DNA from: Protopterus annectens
Taxonomy: Eukaryota > Chordata > Ceratodontiformes > Protopteridae
Direction of reading: 5' to 3'
Assembly: GCF_019279795.1 (NCBI RefSeq)
Contig: NC_056749.1
Location: 575,086,247 to 575,150,246, forward strand
Length of the DNA: 64,000 bases
Positions within the stretch are counted from its first letter, which is position 1. Every line of letters begins with the position of its first letter. Made by a program: the position numbers and the translations under genes. Shown piece by piece: positions 12,759 to 24,461 of this stretch. The notes below the pieces were generated by a model. The model ran no database searches. It saw nothing but the letters and a program-made list of their open reading frames with translations, and had not been told where the DNA came from.

Positions 12759-14210
12759 ACATAGGTGGAGCCACAACGGACCCTGGGAACTACTGCCCTA
12801 TAAGCCTGACTAGCCTGGTTTGCAAGGCTATGGAACGCATCATCATGGAACTCATTAACAGACATTGCAAACCTCCAAACCTTGGACCCTACCCAATTTG
12901 GCTTTAAGGGCAGATCATGCCTCCTAAACCTGGTGGACCTCTTTGAGACTGTTACCAAGGCATTAGACGAGGGAAAGGAGGTTCACACATCCTACATAGA
13001 CCTCGCAAAGGCTTTCAACACCATTCCCCATTCTAGTATTATAGACAAACTCACCAGCTTGAACAGAAACCCCTATGTCATGAGATGAGTTGCCAACTGG
13101 CTCATGGATAGAACCCACATGGTGAGAGTTGCAGGCTCTACGTCGGACTCTAAACCGGTTACAAGTGGCATCCCCAGGGCTCAGTCCTAGGATCCCTTCT
13201 GTTTGGTATATACTTCTCAGAGGTGCAAGCTAGCATAGGAGGACTATGGCTGACCAAGTTTGCAGAAGATTGCAAACTAGGGGCCATAATTGATTCTCCG
13301 GCTGATACAGACACCCTCCAGATGGGTCTCACTGAGACAGATACCTGGTGTCAAAAATCATACCCTCAAGCTAAATGCCAAAAAGTGCATAGTCATCCCC
13401 TTTGGAACAAACAAAGTACCTGTGAACTACCACATAGGTGGTAGTCCCCTAAACACAGAAAATGTAATAAGGGATCTGGGGACCCAAGTAGATAGTAATC
13501 TCTCCTTTGATAATCATATTGCCAAGGTGGTTAGAAAATCCTTCTATGTGGCCCACCTAATCACAAAAAGGTTCGCATCTAGAACAAGAGGTTATTGTGC
13601 CTCTACTCATCACTCATTAGACCCATCATAGAATACAACGCCCCATTTGGGATGTACCTTACAAGACACCTGCAACCTCACCAAGAGGATTACTGGCCTC
13701 AAACAGATGCCCTATGCAGCCTGACTCAAACTCCAGCTGTACTCGGATGCATATCGCTTACTCAGAGGTGATCTCTGCCTGACATACAAGGCCATGCCCA
13801 ACCCAGAAATGATGGACCTGCTCCACCTAAAAAAACAAATCCCAGAGAGCCACATGCTCTAGAGATATAAACCTCACCACAGCGATAAATAGGACATGCT
13901 GGAGGGATAGATTCCTATCCCAGAGACTCCCCATGCTTTGGAACAGTATTCCAATATACATCAGGCATAGTCCCTCACTAACGCTCTTCAAGAGACACCT
14001 TGACGAGTGGATGTGAAACAGAAAATTTACCCTGGGGATCACTGCAGTGGCTCTGCTGGACAGTGGGGCAGGGAACTAATTGCTCTGCTGGACAGAGGCA
14101 CAGGGAACTAATCTAAGGGGGTGGCAAAAGCCAACACATTCTGGCTATGTTTATAAATGCCCTTGGGCAGATAGCCTAGTACTTACCTATGAACCTATAA
14201 AAGGCTTGCA
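12759..14210 (+). pseudogene. CR1-like LINE fragment (reverse transcriptase)
   Basis: A plus-strand non-LTR reverse transcriptase of the same family as the inverted-arm LINEs. After the gap it begins in the fingers region (GNY-PISLTSLVCKAMERIIM equivalent), then shows TQFGFKGRSCLLNL, the first catalytic Asp in SYIDLAKAFNTIPH, the VPQGS-equivalent box with a lesion (GIPRAQS), a degraded catalytic box (KFAEDCKL instead of FADD), and a C-terminal region to about 14010. Frames change repeatedly. The 3' end near 14160-14200 carries the same gcccttgggcagatagcc tail and an octamer-like ctatgaacctat. It is older or more diverged than the arm copies. Confidence 0.85.
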
Positions 14211-14242
14211 AAACAGTGCCTCCTGAAGTGCTATTGAGCATG

Positions 14243-14388
14243 GATGGCAGGGTGGCTTAATGGTTAAGGTGTTTGCCTTATAAACACAAGGTGCAAGGTT
14301 TGAGTCTTACAAGGGATAATTAATAGGCTTATTATGGCCTCACAAGGGCAAAGCTAGGCTACGAGACTATGAACTATGAAAAAAATAA
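14243..14388 (+). mobile_element. tRNA-derived SINE
   Basis: A roughly 145-bp insertion absent from the left inverted-repeat arm. It has a tRNA-like head with an A-box-like TGGCTTAATGG and a B-box-like GGTTTGAGTCT about 30 bases further on, followed by a body and an A-rich tail (atgaaaaaaataaa). The site in the left arm reads ggatagcaatttgatg. A clean target-site duplication is not evident, which may reflect small changes at insertion. No cloverleaf is intact enough to call a functional tRNA. Confidence 0.75.
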
Positions 14389-14858
14389 ATTTGATGACAG
14401 CCTGTGGTGCAGCTAAAAAAATGTCCCACTGTCAGAGTAAGACTAGAAGAGGTAAGCAGGCAATTACTCAAGAATCCTGCTGTGAAATGTCAATCACAGC
14501 AGTAAGCAGCTCAAATTACCGACAGCTCTTTGACAGCTAGGGAGGTGGTGTGAAGGGGAGGGGAGATGAATAGAACTACAAGCCAAGGATAACAAAAGAC
14601 TTAAAATTTTGCAAGTCTAACAAGAAGTTGCAGTAAAAAAAACTTTGAAAGTCTGCTCTTTGGAATTTCAGCTGCTTGTGGTATAATTAGCCACTGAAAA
14701 GCAACCATTGTTTTGTAAAAAGTTTGTGATTGAAGCAACAGAGTGGATGCATGTTAAGTAAATACTGCGACAGCAACTGTGGAACAGGGACGCCTGCATG
14801 ATGTCATGGTTTTGAGACAAACACTGCATTGTGGGATAGCAGGAGACTGCTGGTGCCA

Positions 14859-15945
14859 TGTCAGACTCTAAGCCGGTCACGAGCGGTGTCCCACAGGGCT
14901 CAGTCCTGGGCCCCCTCTTGTTCGGCATTTATTTTTCTGAAGTGCAGGCAAACATAGGGGGATTGTGGCTGACAAAATTTGCAGATGACTGCAAACTGGG
15001 CACCATAATTGACACTCCATCAGACACAGACATCCTCCAGAAAGGTCTCATAGAAATGGATAACTGGTGCCAGAGCCATGGCCTTAAACTAAATGCCAAC
15101 AAATGTATAGTCATACCCTTTGGGAAAAACAAGGTAACCCCTAATTACCACATAGGTGGTAATCCATTAAACACGGAAGAAGTTATCAGGGACCTGGGGA
15201 CCCAAGTTGACAGTAACCTCTCTTTTGACACTCACATTGCCAAAGTGGTTAGGAAGACCTTCTACATTGCCCACCTGATCATGAAGGGATTCACATCCAG
15301 ATCAGGAGAGGTCATTGTACCCTGTACTCTTCACTTTTCAGACCAATGATTGAGTACAACGCCCCATTTCGAATGTACCTTACCCGACACCTGCAGCAGT
15401 TGGAAAGACCCCAAAAGTTCCTCACCAAAAGGATAAAGGGGCTCAAACATATGTCATACGATGCCCGACTGAAGAAACTCCAGCTCTATTCAGTCGCATA
15501 CCATCTGCTCAGAGGTGATCTGTGCCTGACATACAAGGCCATGTCCAACCCGGAAATAATGGACATGCTCCACCTCAAAAAATCCAAATCCACCAGAGCC
15601 ACGAGAGCAAGAGACTTAAACCTCAACACGGATATAAATAGGACATGCTGGAGGGACAGATTCATCACCCAGACTCCCTACACTATGGAACAGAATCCCA
15701 GTCCATGTGAGGCAGAGCTCCTCACTGACTCTGTTCAAGAGAAATCTTGACGAGTGGATGGGAGATCGTAGGTTTACCCCGGGAATCATCTCTATCACTT
15801 CTGGACAGAGGCACAACAAACTATTGGGTATAGTATTCTCATCCTAAGGGGTGGTGAAAGCCACACACACACTGGCTAGGCTTATAAATGCCCTAGGGCA
15901 GATAGCCTAGTATGATCCTATGAACCTATGAAACCATTTCAACAT
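14859..15945 (+). pseudogene. CR1-like LINE fragment (RT C-terminal half), right arm
   Basis: Plus-strand counterpart of the left-arm LINE. It starts 5'-truncated at about 14859, then encodes KPVTSGVPQGSVLGPLLF, the catalytic KFADDCKL and the C-terminal thumb region. A short deletion near 15322 breaks the frame (VIVPCTLHF in place of VIVPLYSSL); downstream coding resumes at 15346 with MIEYNAPF and runs through DARLKKLQLYSVAYHLLRGD to about 15750. The left arm instead carries a stop after DARL. The 3' end at 15895-15945 has the octamer-like cctatgaacctatgaaa. Confidence 0.87.
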
Positions 15946-16171
15946 GCTAGCCCCCCATGTGGTAAGAGTATAGAATTACGTATAACATTTTCAAAAAAAA
16001 CTGTAAATGGTCCCAGAGTGCTATTAAAATATAGGAAATATCAAAACTTGATGAACTACACATGTTCTTTCAGTCTGTGGGTGTGGTTCTCCTTTAAGCA
16101 CTTCAGCTCCAAATCAGTTATTTTACATTAAAAAGGTTTGTGGTCTACACTCTAGTGGCATTACTGGCTAC

Positions 16172-17029
16172 ACAGTTTTTAACTTCGAGCATTTTGTTTG
16201 CACATAGCTGAGCAATGCTCATAAATGTTCTTTGTCTTATTGACTATTCAGTCACTAAACTTCCCTCATTCCTTCCTAGTAGATCAGTAGTTAAGGATAT
16301 GCACTTCCTCTGTGTCTGCTGCCAGTCTGATTGAGGTAGATATTCTGAGGTATTGTAGCAACTGCCTCGTACATTATTTTATTAAGAATAAGTGGTTTGT
16401 TAGTGCATTTACACCTCTCACATACTTCAACGCTGGAGGCAAAAATCTCTTGTACAACCAAAACTAATCCTATAGAGGTCGTCCGTGACACTTGCACCAT
16501 GCCTACTGCATAGGGTAAAGAGCCTACACATACAACTACTTAGTATCTTAGGAAGGTTACCTGTAAGTGCCTCAACATAAGACCTTTTGCACAGTTCAGT
16601 CAAAGGAAGTGTCCTCAGCCATCATGTAAACGCTCTTAAAAACACAACCCACAGCTACACATAGTAGCACTGCATCAAATGCCTCTACTACTACGTTCTA
16701 AAAGCATACCAGTGCACAGTCACATTTCCTTGTCATTGGTGATTTTACATTGAGGCACACTGATGTCCCCCTCACCAGACTGAGTAAGCAAAAAAGTCAC
16801 AGTGGATGGTAAGAGATAAGTAGTGGTTGAAAGAGAACTCAGTGGTGTGTTAGAAGGCATTATAGCTATTGTCCAGTTCTTGGCTGAAAGTAACATGCAT
16901 TCTGTGATGCCCTGTACACGTATAGCAATGGCAATTTCTTAGGCCAATTGCAACTTTTGTCGCAGTTTGATTCTGTCATGGTTAAACATTTACATTGTAT
17001 TAGATGTAATTAACTAATGGATCATTAAC
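16172..17029. other. Spacer without recognised features
   Basis: AT-rich, noncoding by eye. Short open frames here have no recognisable domain. It lies between the right inverted-repeat arm and a decayed hAT copy. Confidence 0.6.
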
Positions 17030-18540
17030 TTGGGAAGGACGTACAGAATGAAATTATCCAGCTGATTGCAAATGCTGTTTCAAGGACCATTGTCGAGAAA
17101 GTAAAGGCTACTAGGTACATTTCCATGATTCTTGATTGCACACCAGACATCAGCAATCAAGACCAAATGACTAATAGTTAATTATGTGGCTATTTCAAAG
17201 ACTGCAGCCACAGTTGAGGAACACTTTCTGGGATTTGTGCCCGTGAATGATACAACTGGGGCAGGACTTGCAGAAGCACTTCTTCAGACTCTACAAAATC
17301 AACTGGACATTAATGACTGTCCAGGATAAGGATACAGCAATGGAAGCAACATGAAGGGGAAACCAGCTGGAGTGCAGGTCTGGATAAAACAGATTAATTA
17401 AAGGGCTATTTATGTGCCACGTACCTGCAATAATTTAATCTTATAGTTGGTGATCTGGCACATTCATTACTATAGGCAGTATCATTCTTTGGATGTCTGC
17501 AGAACATTTACGTACTCTGTTCATCATCAGCGAGCCAATGGCAGATCTTGAAACAGCACATAAACATCACTATGAAGCCACTATCAGAGACTCACTTTGA
17601 ATGCAGGATAGACAATATCAAGGCAGTAAAATTTCAGTTGAAAGGAGTCATGGAAGCATTACTGGAGGTAGGTGAAGCTTTCCATACAAGTGATGCTGCA
17701 ATGTATCATCAACCAAGGGGACTGTGCTCAGAAATTATGTCATACCAATTCATTGTACGTTTAGTAGTTTGTTATGATGTGCTGACAGGTAAATTGTGCA
17801 AGCAAAGTTCTGTAGAGTCCATCAGTTGATATTTCTACATGTGTCAAAGTGCTGGCATCAACTTTGTACTTAATTGAGAATTACAGAGACAGGATTTCAA
17901 CATGCCATGGGTGAAGCCTCCAAGGCTGCAGAATAACTGGATGTTTGGCACCACATTTCAAGAAAAGAGGCAGAGGAAAATCAAGTGCTTCTTTGATTAT
18001 GAAGGAGAAGATGAGACTATACAGGATCCAATGGTAAAACAACGTGTAGAGTTTTTCAATGTTTTGCTGGACACAGCAATCCAATCATTTGCTGACTGGT
18101 TTGAGCAACTTTCAGAGTTTAACAAGGCCTTTGGATTTTTATAAAATAGTAAAGCCTTGAGTGAAGTTTCAGAAGATGTATTGCTCAACACTGCAAGGAT
18201 CTGAAAGAACAACTGACAGGATAACTGACCACTGTGACACTGATGACTGACCTTGAACACAAACTGAAAAGCATTTCTCAAATAATTGATAATGAATCAT
18301 CACCACCACTGACTGTTACATTTCCTAATTTGCAACCACTTGCAAGACATCTATATAAATATTTATGTTTCACTGCACATTTATTTCACTGCAACTGTTA
18401 CAGTGGTTACTACAGAACACAGTTTTTCTAAATTGAAACTCAAAGACATACCTACATTCACCAATGAGTTAGGAGACACTTCCAGGCTTAGCTATGCTCT
18501 CAATTGAGCATTAAGAGAGAAAAGGTTTATCACATGGTAG
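17030..18540 (+). pseudogene. Second, strongly decayed ZMYM1-like hAT transposase
   Basis: The plus strand carries a diverged relative of the minus-strand hAT, readable only in pieces. Recognisable segments are an ILDCTPDISNQDQM region (about 17130-17170), GYSNGSNMKGKPAGVQ (about 17330-17385, the second catalytic Asp changed to Ser), TMKPLSETHFECRIDNIKAV (17560-17625), KRQRKIKCFFDYEGED (about 17967-18015), and a C-terminal TTEHSFSKLKLK-like hAT dimerisation segment near 18410-18450. Stops and frameshifts separate every piece. It is too different from the block copies to be a recent duplicate. Its ends and TIRs were not found. Confidence 0.8.
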
Positions 18541-18784
18541 CCTCATTGCAAACTTTGTCTGGAAGAAAATTCAGAAGAACCAAGTAAAACTCTTGGTATG
18601 TGCTCATATTCCCTTTCCAGTAATCTTTTATAATGCTGTAAGGCAGTAAATTTCAGGTAGCACCTTAGCATGGCTTGTATAGCATGCTTTGTATTAACTG
18701 ATTTTTTGCTTACTCCAGCAGGTAGGACCAAATAGTCCAATGATGAGGAAACTAGCAGGATTTTAGCAAAAGGCAGCTTGGAAT

Positions 18785-19250
18785 GGCAGGGCGTGCCGTG
18801 AGGCCAGCATAGTGTGGGAGCGGCAGGGCGCGCCGTGAGGCCAGCACAGTGTGGGAGCGGCAGGGCGCGCCGTGAGGCCAGCACAGTGTGGGAGCGGCAG
18901 GGCGCGCCGTGAGGCCAGCACAGTGTGGGAGCGGCAGGGCGCGTGAGGCCAGCACAGTGTGGGAGGCGGCAGGCGCCCGTGAGGCCAGCACAGTGTGGGA
19001 GCGGCAGGGCGCGCCGTGAGGCCAGCACAGTGTGGGAGCGGCAGGGCGCGCCGTGAGGCCAGCACAGTGTGGGAGCGGCAGGGCGCGCCGTGAGGCCAGC
19101 ACAGTGTGGGAGCAGCAGGGCACGCCGTGAGGCCAGCACAGTGTGGGAGCAGCAGGGCGTGTCGTGAGGCCAGCGCAGTTGGGAGCAGCAGGGCGTGTCG
19201 TGAGGCCAGCGCAGTTGGGAGCAGCAGGACACGTCATGATGCCAGCATGG
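18785..19250. repeat. GC-rich minisatellite, 37-bp unit
   Basis: About twelve tandem copies of a 37-bp unit built around ggcagggcgcgccgtgagg and ccagcacagtgtgggagc. Successive starts are 37 bases apart (18785, 18822 and on). The central copies are nearly identical, two are shortened (about 18935-18975), and the right-hand copies are variant (gtgtcgtgaggccagcgcag). Central units contain an AscI-like ggcgcgcc. Minus-strand open frames across it simply cycle frames, because 37 is not a multiple of three. Confidence 0.97.
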
Positions 19251-20970
19251 AAACACAGGAAGAAGCTTTCTGCCATGTTTAGTGCCATTAGCAATCAGAA
19301 AAGATGAGGAGTTAACAGCACATTGAAGGCGAATTACACTATGGTGTTCTTGACTTCACCTGCTTCTCTCTGGGTTTGAGTCTGCCTGTGTCAGACTCAG
19401 TAATCCCCATTGCTCTTTTGTGCTTGTGTGTGTGACTGTCTGCCTCAGGCTGTATTGCCAGTCATAGCTCTCATTTTCATGGCACAAAGAATGTAGACAA
19501 AGTCAAAGTTAATGGGGGCACAGCCCCAAAAATCAGGACACATTTTAAATGTTATTCTTATAAATGTAAGTTGCTAGAATAAAAGGTTTCACCATGCATT
19601 TTCTGAAGGATATGATGTCCAACTCAAATGCCTGTCATTATTTAGTGAACTCAATCCGCAATGTTGTCACAAAAAAAATAAATAAATAAATAATCAGAGA
19701 ACTACACATTATGAGGAACAGATCAAAAATGAGTCACAAAGGTTGCATACTACTCAACTGCCTAAGCTTTTCACAGAATGTCCAGATGTATGTACACCTG
19801 AGTAGTTACCTTGCTATGGTACAGGGGTTTGTCAAAATGCCAGTCACTGTGTGCACCTGTGAGTGGGTACCTTATCATGGTACAAGGATTTGTCATAATG
19901 TAACAATGGTACTAAATGCTAGTCAACGTGCATGCACCATTGACTGGCTACCTTGCTGTGTTACAGGGGCTTGTAATAATGTAACACTGGTAACTAAATG
20001 CCAGTGTGTACCTTTGCACATTAATTCTTAATTATCTGAATGTAGTAACACTGTTACTGGTTATTAAATGGTGCTGTATGAGCTTGGGAGGGAAGGGGGT
20101 GTAACAGCAATGTATTCACACTTTCTATTCTCCTGAGTAGGGTCCCCAACTTAAAACTTGCTGGAGGCCCCCAAAATGCTAGCACCACCCCTAACCCTGG
20201 AGATGTTTATTATATGGTAGACATTGAGAATACTGGTATGGTATGTACAGATGAATATGAGTCAGGGTTATGTGGTAATACAGTGTCACAAACAATTTGA
20301 AACTGCTCATTCATTATATGAGGGGCTTTGTTTTACAGTATTGACCCCCTCGGTCATTTTTCTCAGGAATAGGCATGGCCAGTGATTGACATACCTAATA
20401 GCTGTAATTTAGTATGCAAATGATGCATAACTGACATGCCATGCAGATTTGACTGTGACATGCATACATTGCTTGTTGATTAACATGAGACTTGTGAGTG
20501 TTCTAGAGACTGTGAGGCTCCAGAGTTAAAGCAATTAAATGATGCAGGCCTTTAATAAACTGATTCTTGCCCTAAGGCAAAGGGAAATATCTTAAGGTAA
20601 GGTGGACTGAAGGTTCCCTTGCAAACGCACTTTATCAGGAAACAGCGAAGGAGAAAAAGTAGCATTTAACAATGTATTGATGAAAGGCAAGTTTCCTGCT
20701 CTTTGAAATGCAGGTTAGTCTTTGCAGTTCATTTTATGAACTGTATTTTCTGTATGAAAATGGCAGGCTCTGCCTTTATTTGTTTTAGTTTGAAATTAAC
20801 AGACAACTGCCAGGAGCTACTGAAGGATTTGCTGCTGTATAAAATCAAAGGAAATGTCTAGAGTCAATGACAGTTACAAACAAGAACTCACTTCTTCCTT
20901 GATTAAAGTGATATCTTTCTTGAAATATTTTGGGATTCTGCCTAAGCAGAGAAACTGCCTTAAGTGTAGC
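19251..20970. other. Spacer with a short degenerate tandem repeat
   Basis: Mostly unrecognised AT-rich DNA. At 19780-20015 an imperfect unit of about 60-80 bases recurs three times, recognisable by accttgctatggtacagggg, acctt-atcatggtacaagga and accttgctgtgttacagggg. An (AAAT)n-like run lies at 19676-19695. No gene is supported. Confidence 0.55.
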
Positions 20971-20971
20971 T

Positions 20972-21593
20972 TAAAATCAGCCCACCTCTCTGCTGCTGTG
21001 CGTTCTTGGTTGTGCGCTCTTATCTGTACCATCTCCTGGATATACTCTGTGTTTTTTGCCTGGGTTGAATCCCTCTACTAACTCTACTAGGGTACTTTCT
21101 GCTTACTACCCTTGGAAAAGTCTAAAACATTGACTTCTTCTGCAACCCACTACCTCAAGATATCAAGAAAGTATGTCTACCTATATCATGGAGTTGTAAT
21201 TTATAACCAACTTAACCCTGATAAGCTTTTTGTTTGCTCCCAGCCAAGCTTGCCAGCAGCAACCCCCCCTTACTCCTTTATTACCTTTCCCTCCCTTACC
21301 TTAGACTGTTACTTAGCTTGTGCTCTCTCTCCCATTAGTGTTGTTTTACTTCCCGAGAGCCCCTGTGAATTTTACTGCACCTCTGCTTTTGCACACTAGA
21401 TGTCACCCTGTCCCCATCAATACTTATTGTATTTACTTCTACCTAATTCTTCCTATTTCACCTTTCCTACTCCTATCCCTTTCTTCCTTTTTGAAGTTCT
21501 CTCTTACCCTCTCCTCCTTAGGCTACCGTCTCTTACCTTGACTCAGCTAGCTTTCTCTGATAATTTTTCCTTCCTCTTTGGTATACTCTGTGC
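20972..21593 (+). repeat. Intronless copy of the LINE leader
   Basis: This segment matches 21993-22048 joined directly to 23171-23787. It reads ...cttatctgta then ccatctcctggatatac..., exactly the product expected if 22049-23170 were removed as a GT-AG intron, with a single c/t difference next to the joint. The match continues through pyrimidine-rich leader sequence to about 21593 and then diverges. The simplest reading is a spliced, retrotransposed copy of the leader. Confidence 0.85.
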
Positions 21594-22048
21594 TCTGTCT
21601 CTCCTATCTTTTCTGGATCTTCTTAGCTTCTCTCCCCGTCTCATCAGTATCCAGGTTTACTTACATATTATATTCCTTTTTCATATATATTGTTTATACC
21701 TGGTTCTACCTACTTCTACTCTCTATTAAATCTCTATTATTCTCTCTGTTCCCCTATCTTTTATATCTTCCTAATATCCCCCTTCTTACTCCTGTATTTT
21801 TACTACCGTAACATATTCTTTCTAGCTTTCTTATTCCTATATCTGTTTAGGATTTAGTATTCCCCTCCTCTATACAACAGTAAACACCCCTTCCAGTCTA
21901 TACCTGGCTTTTTCCTATCCCTACTCCTCCCCCTCCCAGGTACTTCCTCTGTAAGTTTTTAAAGTCCCTCCTAATCCCCAGGGCGCTATCTTTAAATCTG
22001 CCCACCTCTCTGCTGCTGTGCGTTCTTGGCTGTGCGCTCTTATCTGTA

Positions 22049-23170
22049 GTAAGTTTTTACTTGCTCGTTTGTTTTATTTTTAGAGACGTTTCTCAGTAGA
22101 GGTGTATGGCTTATATTTTGTAATTTGTGTTTTGCCGAATTCCTGTAAACGTGAATGCGTTTGTTTTTTTTTTTCCTTTTTTGTTTCTGAACTGAGATTT
22201 CTCTAATGCTATTCCCTGTACAAACATCTGTGAGGTTTGCTTTTGTTATGTATGCTGCTTTTAGCGACTGCTCTTAAACTCTTTATTTGAAGGTGCATAA
22301 CAACTGCCCAAACTGAATATGTATAGCAGTATATCCTAATCTAATGTTAACGCCATACCTACTATTCTGCTTTTTTATGCTGATACATGCATAGTTTCTT
22401 CGCCGATAAGGTTGCGTAGCTGATTTTTAGCTTGATGACTGTGTACCTACTGTAGCGACAGCGTGTCAGCTTTGATTTCAATAGTTTTTATCTGTTAAAT
22501 GTAGCTAACTGCTGTGCTTTTGAAGAGTTCAGCCTTTTTGGTGTTTGTTTTTTGTTTTTTCTTAACCCTGTTTTTGACTAAACAAGTACTGATTAGCCAC
22601 TGATGCAAGGCTACTTAATCTCTCTTGGTCCTTATACTGATATTATTTGGAATTTCTTTGGGTGACATAGTCCAAGGATTTTAATCCTGCTAGGGGTATT
22701 TAACCTCTATATACCGGATTAATATTGTTAAAACTTAATTGTATTTTACCTGCCATTTACCTGAACTGCGTGTAATTTGGAGTGGCCTTACACGTGCAGA
22801 CTGGGCTGGGATCTTACTCAATTAAGGGTTTCCCTACACTCGACACTCAATCTAGTTATAACTCATATGGAGTAATTGCTCACCTCTGTCTCCCTTTGCC
22901 ATTAAATGGAAAAGCTTGCTATTTAACTTATGTTGCATTATCTACTGTGGATGTAGCCATTTAACGCAGTGTATCTATACTATGTGCTATGCCTAAACGC
23001 TTACTTCACTTAATGAAACTGCTTGACCTTGCCTGACTAACTGTAATCTTATGTGTTATATTACAAAGTATAGTACTTGAATAACCTGTTTAATCTGCAC
23101 TGTATTAGAAACACTGTATTTTTTTCTCTTTAACATTATTTTATTTTTTCCACTTTTCCTCCTGTATTAG
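22049..23170 (+). other. Spliceosomal-type intron in the LINE leader (1122 bp)
   Basis: The 5' end is gtaagttttt, a strong donor. The 3' end is a long pyrimidine tract (ttttttccacttttcctcctg) closing with tattag. The flanking exons join precisely to give the sequence of the neighbouring copy at 20972-21593. The interior is T-rich and without recognisable coding sequence. Confidence 0.8.
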
Positions 23171-24461
23171 CTATCTCCTGGATATACCCTGTGTTTTTTG
23201 CCTGGGTTGAATCCCTCTACTAACTCTACTAGGGTAATTTCTGCCTACTACCCTTGGAAAAGTCTAAAACATTGCCTTCTTCTGCAACCCACTACCTCAA
23301 GATATCAAGAAAGTATGTCTACCTATATCATGGAGTTGTAATTTATAACCAACTTAACCCTGCTAAGCTTTTTGTTTGCTCCCAGCCAAGCTTGCCAGCA
23401 GCAACCCCCCTTACTCCTTTATTACCTTTCCCTCCCTTACCTTAGACTGTTACTTAGCTTGTGCTCTCTCTCCCATTAGTCTAGTTTTACTTCCTGAGAG
23501 CCCATGTGAATTTTACTGCACCTCTGCTTTTGCCCACTAGATGTCACCCTGTCCCAATCAATACTTATTGTACTAGTATTTACTTCTACCTAATTCTTCC
23601 CCATCAATAGTTATTGTACTAGTATTTACTTCTACCTAATTCTTCCTATTTCACCTTTCCTACTCCTATCCCTTTCTTCCTTTTTGAAGTTCTCTCTTAC
23701 CCTCTCCTCCTTAGGCTACCTTCTCTTACCTTGACTCAGCTAGCTTTCTCTGATAATTTTTCCTTCCTCTTTGGTATACTCTGTGTATCCCGCTCAGTTC
23801 GCCCTGCGTGTTCACTCCGCTCCCCTCCCTACCCCCAATTCCCACCCATCCCCAGGGGTCCTAACCTTATACTTCTCTAGTCCCACCCCTTACCCTACCA
23901 TCCTATCCTTTTCTTTCCCACTAAACTTGAACCCCTCCCCTCTGCACACCCCTATCCTCCTCCCACTTTCCTCTTTTCTTTACTTACCCTCCTATCCTAT
24001 TACTAGCATCTCTCCTCTTCATCTGTTATCACTCATCCTATATCCTTCCACTCACTTTACCTGTCCCTCTACTTTTTATATCATTTAATATCCTTACCTC
24101 TCCTCTTACTTTTATGTTTTTTTTTCTTTTTTGCCTTACACATACTACCACCTCTTTAACCCTAATCTTGTACCTTTACTTTATAACCACTTCTACCTTG
24201 ATTTACTTGTAAATATGACTCCCCACTTACCTACCCTGCTTATACTCTCAGTTTTACTCTCAACCACCCTATTCTCAGCTTACCTTCTTACCTTCTTCGA
24301 AAACCCACTTAATATCCAGCCAAACTACACACAGAAACATACATCTACCTTTCACACTTCTCTCACTTCATTCTTAAATGCTAATTCACCCCTAGCTACC
24401 ATTTACCTAAGTTCCATAGGCACTCTCACCTCATCTATGCCTTACCCTCAGATAAAAAAAA

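Larger units (their letters stand above)
14221..16171. repeat. Right arm of the long inverted repeat
   Basis: Reverse complement of 1-1829. The outer end is at about 16171, the complement of base 1. The inner edge is at about 14221, next to the 3' end of another CR1-like LINE. It differs from the left arm mainly by a tRNA-derived SINE at 14243-14388. The arms enclose about 12.4 kb, including the first duplicated block. Confidence 0.9.

Noticed and set aside
12124-12958. Open frames spanning the N runs (also 28728-29621)
   Set aside because: Undetermined bases cannot be translated; only the sequence on each side of the gap was used.
14243-14388. A functional tRNA gene
   Set aside because: A- and B-box resemblance only; no convincing acceptor stem, and it ends in a SINE-like A-rich tail absent from the paired arm.
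18785-19250. CRISPR-like array of regular repeats
   Set aside because: Units are contiguous without unique spacers, there are no cas genes, and the genome is eukaryotic.
18543-19294. Long minus-strand open frames of repeated GLTARPAAPTLCWPH-type peptides
   Set aside because: They are translations of the 37-bp minisatellite, open in all three minus-strand frames; no signal or domain supports a protein.
20405-20425. Octamer-like atgcaaat as a possible snRNA or immunoglobulin-type promoter element
   Set aside because: An isolated 8-mer in AT-rich DNA with no downstream PSE, TATA or RNA gene visible.
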